Of a stretch of 7,281 nt of DNA, positions 1 through 6,078 are shown in pieces. The position numbers and the translations under genes are program-made. Source of the DNA: Saprospiraceae bacterium. Lineage in GTDB: Bacteria > Bacteroidota > Bacteroidia > Chitinophagales > Saprospiraceae. The stretch lies in the NCBI GenBank assembly GCA_013002625.1, contig JABDJE010000202.1:1-7281 (forward strand), read 5' to 3'. Positions within the stretch are counted from its first letter, which is position 1; each line of letters begins with the position of its first letter. Under the pieces are notes generated by a model. That model saw nothing but the letters and a program-made list of their open reading frames with translations, did no database searches and was not told the DNA's origin.

Positions 1-1079
1 GAATAAGGAAGATTGTTCTCAAGTGTGTATTTACCTGACCCGATATAATAAGTATCATAATTTAATAGCCTCAAGAATTGATTTATTATTGAGTCTGAAT
101 CAGCGCCCTCTTCGCCTTGCAACAAAACAATATTTTTTTCAGCTGCATTGATGCCTTCACTGTGTTCTATTAATTTATTAATAATATCCTCTCGTATGAA
201 GACATTATCAGGCATGGTGAATTTTAACGGGAAGTCATTTCTACCAAGTTCAAAATCTTCAAGTGATGTACCGTTTAATATATGATCAGAAATCAAATTG
301 AAGTCATTTGACAATCCCAAGGCAGATTGATATCTGTCATTTGGGTTTTTGGATAGAAGCTTTATTATAAAATTTGATAAAATGATATTTAAATCACCTT
401 GCACCAAATGAGGCGCTTTGGGCAATTGACTAAGATGCTTATGTATAATAGACACCCTGTCATCTCCTTTAAATGGTTTTTCTCCGGTAAAAAGGGCGTA
501 GAGTATTATAGCTAAAGAATAATAATTTGATCGAATATCCGGAATTGAACTGGACTGGAATGTTTGTTCAGGTGAAATGGTATACATATTGGAATCGATC
601 ATCAGAAAGACATTATATCTGGTTTCCAATTGATCAATCGGTGTGACCATGGTTGCATCCAGAAGATAGAGATTCTGATCTAATTCATCGTACCAGAATA
701 TGTCCCATGATAAATCATAAAACAGCAATTTGCGTTTATGAAAACTTAGGACAATATGAATAAGGTTCTTTGCAAGAAACAAACGCTCTTCCAAGTTAAG
801 TTTCTTCCGCTGAATTATTTGCCATAGCGGACTTCCAGGTGGTAACGCGTAGCTGTATTCAAAAGCATCTGATTGCTCAGATGCTTTTTGAATAATTTTT
901 AAATCGTCAAACTGTTTACGGTATGCTTCTTCTTTCGTTATAGCTGATCTCCGGTCAATCAAATCTGATTTTAATGATTTGACCAAAATCCTATTTCCTT
1001 GACTAATGCTGCTTTTTTCTTTAAAGCTTAGCCATTTATTTTCGTAGAATAAAGCTGTATGTATATCAGTTGTTCTCAT
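1..1079 (-). CDS. Kinase-like/AAA multidomain signalling protein, N-terminal part (cut by window edge), probable pseudokinase
   Basis: The reading frame is open from an ATG at 1079 to the window edge (359 codons and a partial Ser). A TGA lies directly before the ATG in frame, so translation cannot start further upstream. I translated it by hand. It resembles the large Ser/Thr-kinase + AAA_16 (+ GAF + histidine kinase or cyclase) sensor proteins of Bacteroidota, Cyanobacteria and Myxobacteria. Family-typical stretches are the activation segment YTISPEQT (about 166-173), the LFTGEKPF segment (196-203) and the KNPNDRYQSALGL segment (244-256). The kinase core is degraded: there is no glycine loop, HRD/HKD is replaced by FYD (120-122), the catalytic-loop Asn is not in place, and DFG is replaced by DAT (141-143). 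A possible VAIK lysine is K34. After the kinase-like domain comes an AAA_16-like start whose Walker A reads GEEGADSDS (322-330), without the lysine. It starts 5 bp after the carotenoid-oxygenase-like gene and is probably co-transcribed with it. The output domain lies outside the window. Family confidence is good; the inactive state is inferred. Confidence 0.8.
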   Translation of the reverse strand, partial: MRTTDIHTALFYENKWLSFKEKSSISQGNRILVKSLKSDLIDRRSAITKEEAYRKQFDDLKIIQKASEQSDAFEYSYALPPGSPLWQIIQRKKLNLEERLFLAKNLIHIVLSFHKRKLLFYDLSWDIFWYDELDQNLYLLDATMVTPIDQLETRYNVFLMIDSNMYTISPEQTFQSSSIPDIRSNYYSLAIILYALFTGEKPFKGDDRVSIIHKHLSQLPKAPHLVQGDLNIILSNFIIKLLSKNPNDRYQSALGLSNDFNLISDHILNGTSLEDFELGRNDFPLKFTMPDNVFIREDIINKLIEHSEGINAAEKNIVLLQGEEGADSDSIINQFLRLLNYDTYYIGSGKYTLENNLPY

Positions 1080-1084
1080 TCACA

Positions 1085-3358
1085 TTAAAAGTAAGGATAT
1101 ACATGTTCTTTCATGAAGCCACTTATCTCTTTTTGTTCATCTGATTTGACATATTTCTTAATGGCAAACTCCAAATCCTTTTTTATATCCACCTGGTAGG
1201 TGGTGTCCTGAGACACAACATCTTCCATCCAGGTTGAGTGAATTGTAAATGCAAAATTCATTTGCGGACCTGTTAATTTGCATACAGGACCTTGCTTCAG
1301 ATTTGCTGCATCAAATATCCATAGCTCACGACTGTAGTTGTCATCAGCAAAATCTTCAGGCCCATTTACCATTGTACAAACAATGTAACCATCCATTTCA
1401 AGATCAATTCCTGAGGTGTCCTGATTTCTTCTGTCTCTAGGAACAAATTGCATGGATCTTAGGTTTTTGTTAAACTCGAACAGGTAATAATCTTCAACAG
1501 TCATCTTGTTAGTATCCTGCCTTAACAGACAGTATGGCAATTTTTTCTTGTTCATTTCAACCAACTCCTCTACAGGAATTATTCTATTGGGATAATCTAT
1601 ATATAATTGTTCAATGAACTTCGTAAGATATCGAGGATCGGTTCCATAACACTGCCAGTATATTTGATTAACATGATCTACTACATTGGTGTCAGAAATT
1701 ATATCCCGGTAGGTATGTAAGGCCACACCCCAGGTATGTGCTCTCAGTTCATCGGCACCGCCTTCAAACTTAAAGCCAACGAATGGGTTATCCTGCGATT
1801 CATGACCTGTGAGGTAGATCAATTCCTCACCTACCAGTTTGCCGGCATTGGCATCAATGGTAAATTTACCTATTCTTCCGATGTCCATTTCACCACAACA
1901 CATGAGCCCAATTGTATTTTCATATGGGGCTCTTTCTTCTTCTGTTACCAATTGATCGTATGGTCTGATCCACTCAGCTGCACAACACGCTGCGTTGTGT
2001 GCAGTGTGTAGGGTAATTATGCCATCAGGATTATCATAGTTAGGTGAAAAATGCACCGTTTCTAAATCAATAGTAACAGAGAATGCAGGGACGGTTTTAT
2101 TATTCTTGTCCAAATCTGATCTCTTAATCACGTACAACGGCGTAGTTGGCAGTTGAGGATGTGTGGTCATTTCTCTTAACTTTCTATCCAAATCATAATT
2201 ATGAGGAAATGGGTTGGTTATCATGATATCTGCAGCAAACTTCAATGCTGAATCACTCAGTATGATGTAATCTTTGCAAATATTATTTTGATGCATGCAT
2301 TGTTGAATGACAATGCCCTTCCCTGTATCCTTGTCAACAACCCTCCAGGAATGCACTTCTTCACCATCCCATTTCAATAGATATACATTGTTTTTTCTAT
2401 CAAATAAAAGGTCTGCGATCCAGAAGAAGAATTCAATAAACATAGCTACTATCGTCCAGAAGATATATTTAATTTTTCCCCAGATACCTGAATCTTTATC
2501 GACATAAGCACTAGGTCGTTTATAGAATTTGTTAATCTCTTTTGCTTTGTCTTTATGGTCGCCTTCATACACTTTATTTACGTGCTTGTGAAATGACTTC
2601 TCAACCTTTTCAGGGTCGGCCTTGACATGGTCGGTAAATTTGTAACCAAAAAACAGAACCGTCAATGACTTTGTAAAATTGACTGAAAAATACTCTTGTG
2701 TTAAAGGATCGAATGCAGGATGTGCCGTTGTTTGAAATAACTGGAATGGATAAGGCGTCATCATTCTGCCGAATTCGGCCGTCCATTGTTTATAAGAACC
2801 AATTGGTGTCTTAAGTTTCATGGTATCAACATCAAGCTCCCATGGTCTTCCCATATCAAAACTTGCCGTCATCCTGCTATGCGTATCGCCCTTAAATCGA
2901 AATGGACTGACAGCAGTATTCAATTGATTACGAGAACCAAATTTCCATGATTGTCTTGCGATACCCATCATTTTAAATTCATGTCCTTCATCATACCACT
3001 TGGTGCCTCTCTTTGTAGCCAGGTCAGCATAATAGCATGGCGTCTTCAAGATGCTGGATTTGTAACATACTTTGCCTTTTTGATTAAAGTCAAATCTCAG
3101 AAGCAGTGCATCACCATTGAATAGATTTGCACCAAATTCTCTATTTGTTTCTGATGTGTTGTCAGGATAGTATTCTGGTATGGGCAGGCCGGGAAATTGC
3201 GGATGGCCATCAACGGCAGAATTAACAGTACCACAGGTTGAATTGAAAAATACATGACCGTATAAATCAGTAGGGATTTCACCTTCCTTTACTCTTAATT
3301 CACATTCAACTTCTTTTCTTGACGCAGATACGAATGGTTTTAATACAGTATCACTCAT
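1085..3358 (-). CDS. Large carotenoid cleavage oxygenase-like (RPE65/CCD/ACO superfamily) enzyme with membrane-helix insert
   Basis: This 757-residue protein is recognisable as a carotenoid oxygenase, a seven-bladed propeller with a non-haem Fe(II) held by four histidines that cleaves C=C bonds of carotenoids, apocarotenoids or stilbenes. Visible family marks are an N-terminal IPTDLYGHVFFNS segment (28-40), NGDALLLRFDF (81-91), and the D..SRMTASFD region (158-168). Candidate ligands are H213 (TAHPAFDP), H356 (CMHQNN), H451 or H454 (LHTAHN) and H707 (FTIHSTW), in the expected order. Typical bacterial members have about 450-550 residues, so this one is oversized. The first two histidines are 143 residues apart, against about 55 in Synechocystis ACO. 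The gap holds a charged Lys/His-rich stretch (about 245-290) and a 22-residue hydrophobic helix (about 298-319, YIFWTIVAMFIEFFFWIADLLF), a likely membrane anchor or substrate-entry patch. There is no signal peptide. The first in-frame ATG, at 3358, is used. The kinase-like gene follows after 5 bp; a DUF2652/SRPBCC gene precedes by 174 bp. The substrate cannot be told from sequence; a lignostilbene-type substrate is the main alternative. Confidence 0.88.
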   Translation of the reverse strand: MSDTVLKPFVSASRKEVECELRVKEGEIPTDLYGHVFFNSTCGTVNSAVDGHPQFPGLPIPEYYPDNTSETNREFGANLFNGDALLLRFDFNQKGKVCYKSSILKTPCYYADLATKRGTKWYDEGHEFKMMGIARQSWKFGSRNQLNTAVSPFRFKGDTHSRMTASFDMGRPWELDVDTMKLKTPIGSYKQWTAEFGRMMTPYPFQLFQTTAHPAFDPLTQEYFSVNFTKSLTVLFFGYKFTDHVKADPEKVEKSFHKHVNKVYEGDHKDKAKEINKFYKRPSAYVDKDSGIWGKIKYIFWTIVAMFIEFFFWIADLLFDRKNNVYLLKWDGEEVHSWRVVDKDTGKGIVIQQCMHQNNICKDYIILSDSALKFAADIMITNPFPHNYDLDRKLREMTTHPQLPTTPLYVIKRSDLDKNNKTVPAFSVTIDLETVHFSPNYDNPDGIITLHTAHNAACCAAEWIRPYDQLVTEEERAPYENTIGLMCCGEMDIGRIGKFTIDANAGKLVGEELIYLTGHESQDNPFVGFKFEGGADELRAHTWGVALHTYRDIISDTNVVDHVNQIYWQCYGTDPRYLTKFIEQLYIDYPNRIIPVEELVEMNKKKLPYCLLRQDTNKMTVEDYYLFEFNKNLRSMQFVPRDRRNQDTSGIDLEMDGYIVCTMVNGPEDFADDNYSRELWIFDAANLKQGPVCKLTGPQMNFAFTIHSTWMEDVVSQDTTYQVDIKKDLEFAIKKYVKSDEQKEISGFMKEHVYPYF

Positions 3359-3470
3359 AATTGGGGTGTGTTGGTTAGTTAAATTGTTTGCATCAAAATA
3401 CAGATTTTAATTTAAATCACGCTTATGTTATAGCTTAAAGATGAAGATTTATTTACCTATAAATCAATTA

Positions 3471-3498
3471 GTTATATGAAATATTTTAATGATATAAC
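3471..3498. repeat. Inverted repeat GTTATAT-N14-ATATAAC upstream of the carotenoid-oxygenase gene
   Basis: A perfect 7-bp inverted repeat (3471-3477 and 3492-3498) lies in the 174-bp gap between the DUF2652 gene and the oxygenase gene, about 115-140 bp before the oxygenase start. A third related copy, GTTATAG, is at 3427-3433. This could be a dyad operator or a weak hairpin. AT-richness raises the chance of coincidence. No clear TAnnTTTG promoter was found in the gap; nothing else is recognised in it. Confidence 0.3.
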
Positions 3499-3532
3499 GC
3501 AAGGATTACATAAAATTAGCACGATTCTTATC

Positions 3533-4612
3533 CTAGATAGGTGAATCCGAACTCTCAGCTAATTTTTTTAAGCGTTGAAAAGAAGCTTGGACGCCTTTGG
3601 CGAATTGTCGTTTGATGATTGGAAACATGAGCTTGCCCAGTAAGTTCTGAGTCTCAAATTGTGCTTTAACGGTTATGGTTGTGCTTTCAGGACTGTTGGC
3701 TTTTAAAATATTATACGTAAAGACCCTTTTCATGAATGGTATATCTTCAGTTTGTTCTCCATAAATCCATTGCCCTTCTCCTTTTTTCGATTTAATAGAT
3801 TCGAAATCGATATGCTTGCCATCTATTACACAGGTATGCTTGACACCTACCTGGTTCAATTTGGTTTCATCATAAATCAGCGCATCCAATCCACTGTTCC
3901 ACATTCGTCTGTAATTAAAGTTGGTTAACAACTCATATACATCCAGAACATGTCGGTTGACTTCTGTATCGAACTCAATTGACAATGGCCGCGTAAGACT
4001 ATCCGCAACTATTTCGGGCAGTCCTTCCAATTCATTTTTATAATCGTGAATATCCTTAAAATGATATTTGATTTCACCCAGGTGTTCATAGATTTCAGAA
4101 GATATAGTCCAGGCTGATCCAAGTTTTGTATTCGTTTGTTGAAGATAATCGTCTGTAAGTATTACATATTCATCTGATGGAACCTTATTTTTCAGTAATC
4201 GGTGAACGGCAATAACCGAACTGCCAATGGGTTTGCGTCTACCTTTGACTTCTATAAATTCAAAAGCTCCGATATGGACAACAAACTTCAGGTTCAAATC
4301 CGCCGCGGCCGTACAAGCGCCGCACTGACAGATTCTTCGGTTTTCATATAAGCTTAGGTGATGATGAAATGCCAGATAGAAACGTTTGATCTGGTCTAAT
4401 AAGTCATTAAATGGAAGGATAGATTCATGCTTGTAATAAAACAATGCGTCGCCCTCTATTTCCGCCAATTCTAAATTATTTGTATTGGCGTCAATGAGTA
4501 TCTCCAATAATTCTGAAATAATATGTTGCGCATGACTGATTTCAGTATTGTGTACAAAATCAGTGAACCCGCTTATATCTGGAATGAGAAGTAATGAATT
4601 ATTTGCTGCCAT
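3533..4612 (-). CDS. DUF2652 cyclase-like domain fused to a START-like SRPBCC domain
   Basis: I call a 359-residue protein from ATG 4612 (MAANNSLLLIPDISGFT). The open frame extends to an ATG at 4699, but the extra 29 residues are not family-like. Residues about 5-215 match DUF2652, a Bacteroidota-rich family related to class III adenylate/guanylate cyclases. D12 in PDISGFT and D55 in EIEGDALFYY sit where the two metal-binding aspartates belong, and LKFVVHIG (108-115) corresponds to the cyclase IHxG strand. In the GSSVIAVHRLL segment (120-130) the transition-state Arg is kept (R128), but the canonical Asn is Ile124. A C-x-C-x-x-C motif (C95, C97, C100) lies just before the IHxG-like strand. 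Residues about 220-355 look like an SRPBCC/polyketide-cyclase-like fold, a hydrophobic-ligand cavity domain (FDTEVNRHVLDVYELLTNF, MWNSGLDAL). No signal peptide or membrane helix is seen. It is divergent from the gene at 4768 and is co-directional with the oxygenase. Loss of the Asn makes true cyclase activity doubtful; a sensor or binding role is inference. Confidence 0.85.
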   Translation of the reverse strand: MAANNSLLLIPDISGFTDFVHNTEISHAQHIISELLEILIDANTNNLELAEIEGDALFYYKHESILPFNDLLDQIKRFYLAFHHHLSLYENRRICQCGACTAAADLNLKFVVHIGAFEFIEVKGRRKPIGSSVIAVHRLLKNKVPSDEYVILTDDYLQQTNTKLGSAWTISSEIYEHLGEIKYHFKDIHDYKNELEGLPEIVADSLTRPLSIEFDTEVNRHVLDVYELLTNFNYRRMWNSGLDALIYDETKLNQVGVKHTCVIDGKHIDFESIKSKKGEGQWIYGEQTEDIPFMKRVFTYNILKANSPESTTITVKAQFETQNLLGKLMFPIIKRQFAKGVQASFQRLKKLAESSDSPI

Positions 4613-4767
4613 AGTACTAGGTATTAAAAATAGCTGAATGGGGAGCTTAAGGAAAGACGAAAGGGGAATATACTTAGACCAAGAACAAATCAAGATCATA
4701 TCTAAAACTGATGTTAATTGGATGGATTACTATCAAAAAAAATTAATTTAATTCCTTATTTATAGCA

Positions 4768-5280
4768 ATGCCACATCATCAGGATGACCATACAGATGTA
4801 ATACATGTCAGGCCAAGGTTTGAAGTTACGTTACCTTTCTCTATCCAAGATGTAGAATTGCGCTTGAGATCCGCACTTAATGCACAAGAGGTGCTTGTTC
4901 TGGGTAAGGTCCAGAATGGTTTTGCGCGATTTATGTTACCCCTTGAAGAACAACACTATTGGTCTCCTCAACTCACCATAAACATGCAGGAAGATGAAGG
5001 TGGTACATTCTTGAGAGGCATGTATGGCCCCAAACCTACTGTGTGGACTCTGTTTGTATTTTTCTATTCTTTTATTGGAATTGCTATGGTGTTCATTGCC
5101 ATTTTCGGAAGCTCTTACATAGCCTTGGGGAAATCTGGTGCCATTCTTTGGCTCATACCATTTCTACTCTTGGTCTTTCTTAGCTTATATCTGGTATCCT
5201 TTTTTGGGCAAAGGCTGGGTCGTGATCAAATCAGAATTTTACATGATTTTGTAGAAGATGCCTTGGATGTTGAGTTATGA
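4768..5280 (+). CDS. Conserved-looking two-helix membrane protein of unknown function
   Basis: I do not recognise a named family for this 170-residue protein. It has a soluble N-terminal part of about 90 residues, rich in beta-type segments (VIHVRPRFEVTLPFSIQDVELRL), then two hydrophobic helices at about 91-117 (TVWTLFVFFYSFIGIAMVFI onwards) and 123-147 (GAILWLIPFLLLVFLSLYLV). It ends in a short amphipathic C-terminal helix (RDQIRILHDFVEDALDVEL). The central segment HYWSPQLTINMQEDEGGTFLRGMYGPKPTVW has the density of Trp, Gly and Pro usual for a conserved motif. The N-terminus starts with a His/Asp-rich stretch (PHHQDDHTD). There is no signal peptide or catalytic motif. It is transcribed divergently from the DUF2652-SRPBCC gene across a 155-bp AT-rich gap, so the two may share control. 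A 13-bp AT palindrome (AATTAA-T-TTAATT, 4741-4753) lies 14 bp before the start codon. Coding status is well supported by length, clean start and protein-like composition; the function is unknown. Confidence 0.75.
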   Translation: MPHHQDDHTDVIHVRPRFEVTLPFSIQDVELRLRSALNAQEVLVLGKVQNGFARFMLPLEEQHYWSPQLTINMQEDEGGTFLRGMYGPKPTVWTLFVFFYSFIGIAMVFIAIFGSSYIALGKSGAILWLIPFLLLVFLSLYLVSFFGQRLGRDQIRILHDFVEDALDVEL

Positions 5281-5308
5281 TTTATGCTTTAATAATAATA
5301 CACTAAAT

Positions 5309-5460
5309 AAATTCTCATTTTTATGAACTTACGCGCTATGTTTGTGCTTGGAGGGTAAGAGGGAATAAGGAATAAAGCTATAGCACGAAGTGCCGCCTTC
5401 ATTTTTCTTTTCGACTAAGCTTGTAGCGCACGGAGAAAAATTCTGAAATGAAAATGGGAA
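5309..5460. repeat. Non-coding repeat-structured segment (imperfect nested inverted repeats, possible degenerate MITE or structured element)
   Basis: The 219-bp gap 5281-5499 holds no convincing gene; short open frames here lack coding character. Outer arms pair imperfectly: ATTCTCATTT (5311-5320) with AAATGAAAAT (5446-5455, one mismatch), then GCGCTA (5333-5338) with TAGCGC (5424-5429). Near the centre is a small perfect hairpin, GCAC-GAA-GTGC (5383-5393). Superimposed are direct repeats: GGGAATAAG at 5361-5369 and again at 5456-5464, and GAATAAAGC at 5370-5378 and again at 5486-5494. The symmetric layout suggests either an eroded non-autonomous element or a dispersed intergenic repeat. The spacings of the arms differ (12 against 16 nt), so this is not a clean terminal inverted repeat, and no target-site duplication was found. 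Confidence 0.35.
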
Positions 5461-5472
5461 TAAGAAATCAAG

Positions 5473-5500
5473 AATAAAGAATAAAGAATAAAGCATAAAG
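5473..5500 (+). repeat. Tandem heptamer repeat, 4 x AATAAAG (last copy CATAAAG), abutting a start codon
   Basis: Three exact AATAAAG units (5473-5479, 5480-5486, 5487-5493) are followed by CATAAAG (5494-5500). The final G of the fourth unit is the first base of the GTG start codon of the ferredoxin gene. The array occupies the place of a ribosome-binding site and supplies an A-rich leader but no Shine-Dalgarno sequence. A related stretch, GGAATAAGGAATAAAG, lies about 100 bp upstream at 5362-5377. Confidence 0.85.
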
Positions 5501-5826
5501 TGGAAGATATAATTACATTGACAATAGTTGACAGGGAAGGTGAAGAACATGTTATTGAAGCCCCTACAGATATGGGCTTAAATCTGATGGAATTAAGCAG
5601 AGCCAATGAATTGCCTGTTGAAGGGACATGTGGTGGTATGGCACTGTGTGCATCCTGCCACTGTTATATTCTTACAGATCATGAATTGCCTGAACCATCT
5701 GAAGATGAAGAAGATATGCTTGACCAAGCATTTTTCGTGGAGGATAATTCAAGATTGGGTTGCCAGATCCATTTACACGGTGAGCTTGATGGTCTTAAAA
5801 TTCAATTGGCACCTCAAAGTGAATAA
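5500..5826 (+). CDS. [2Fe-2S] ferredoxin, adrenodoxin/ISC type
   Basis: This 108-residue protein carries one plant/adrenodoxin-fold [2Fe-2S] cluster and should act as a soluble one-electron carrier. Cluster ligands are C44, C50 and C53 (C-x5-C-x2-C in TCGGMALCASCHCY) and C88 (NSRLGCQI). The stretch LPEPSEDEEDMLDQAFFVEDNSRLGCQI (63-90) is the adrenodoxin-type acidic interaction region and puts it with ISC Fdx/adrenodoxin rather than plant photosynthetic ferredoxins. An extra cysteine, C55, lies next to the cluster loop. The start is GTG at 5500: an in-frame TAA at 5482-5484 blocks any further upstream start, and the next ATG (codon 25) would remove the first beta-strands of the domain. The start codon overlaps a tandem heptamer repeat and has no Shine-Dalgarno. 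The stop is 1 nt from the stop of the convergent gene. Likely roles are iron-sulfur cluster assembly or electron supply to an oxygenase; neither is shown by neighbours. Confidence 0.93.
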   Translation: MEDIITLTIVDREGEEHVIEAPTDMGLNLMELSRANELPVEGTCGGMALCASCHCYILTDHELPEPSEDEEDMLDQAFFVEDNSRLGCQIHLHGELDGLKIQLAPQSE

Positions 5827-5827
5827 T

Positions 5828-6058
5828 TTATTTCTGTGCTAATTCACGTTTAAAGGAATCATCTTTTGTTGAAATGTTCAACAAGTGATAAATAGGACTG
5901 TATCCTGTCAGAATTGTAATGCCGAGTACAATAACTGCTACGAATGACAGGTTGCTCAATAAGGGGCTGATGTCTATTCCATAATATGGAACACCCAATA
6001 GACCATCCAATAGGACAAACCGAATGATGCGATCACTTATACCAATATTCTTTTTCAT
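5828..6058 (-). CDS. DUF2892 (YgaP-like) small inner-membrane protein
   Basis: I call a 76-residue protein from ATG 6058 (MKKNIGISDRIIRFVL). The frame could be extended by three codons to a TTG at 6067, but MKKN-G-x-DR-x-IR is the usual beginning of the family, so the ATG is preferred. Two hydrophobic helices are visible, about 11-30 and 35-52, followed by TGYSPIYHLLNIST (51-64), which corresponds to the family's conserved TG-x-CP-x-Y-x-LLGIST ending. The usual Cys before the Pro is Ser here. A charged tail follows (KDDSFKRELAQK). DUF2892 proteins are found alone or as the membrane part of YgaP rhodanese; the biochemical role of stand-alone ones is not established. It is convergent with the ferredoxin gene (1-nt gap) and divergent from the CcoI-type ATPase, with a shared upstream region containing an FNR-like site. 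Confidence 0.8.
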   Translation of the reverse strand: MKKNIGISDRIIRFVLLDGLLGVPYYGIDISPLLSNLSFVAVIVLGITILTGYSPIYHLLNISTKDDSFKRELAQK

Positions 6059-6078
6059 CAAGTGCAATTTTTCTCAAA

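Noticed and set aside
1249..2507. Plus-strand open frames of 63-91 codons inside the carotenoid-oxygenase gene
   Set aside because: They are antisense shadows of a strongly supported gene and show no domain-like features.
3523..3547. Hairpin GATTC...CCTA-GA-TAGG...GAATC over the stop codon of the DUF2652 gene, a possible terminator
   Set aside because: The stem is short and interrupted by an asymmetric internal loop, it is AU-rich, and only a weak T-run follows on the minus strand. It is not enough to call a terminator.
4613..4699. N-terminal extension of the DUF2652 protein to an ATG at 4699
   Set aside because: The additional 29 residues (hydrophobic, ILICSWSKY...) do not belong to the family, and the ATG at 4612 directly precedes the conserved LLLIPDISGFT segment.
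4613..4767. Bacteroidota-type promoter (TTG / TAnnTTTG) in the divergent gap
   Set aside because: On both strands the best matches had at least two mismatches or wrong spacing; the region is AT-rich, so chance matches are expected.
5329..5606. Two minus-strand open frames of 73 and 63 codons across the ferredoxin start and its upstream gap
   Set aside because: They are low-complexity (Phe/Ser-rich), overlap the well-supported ferredoxin gene antisense and include the repeat segment; no protein family features.
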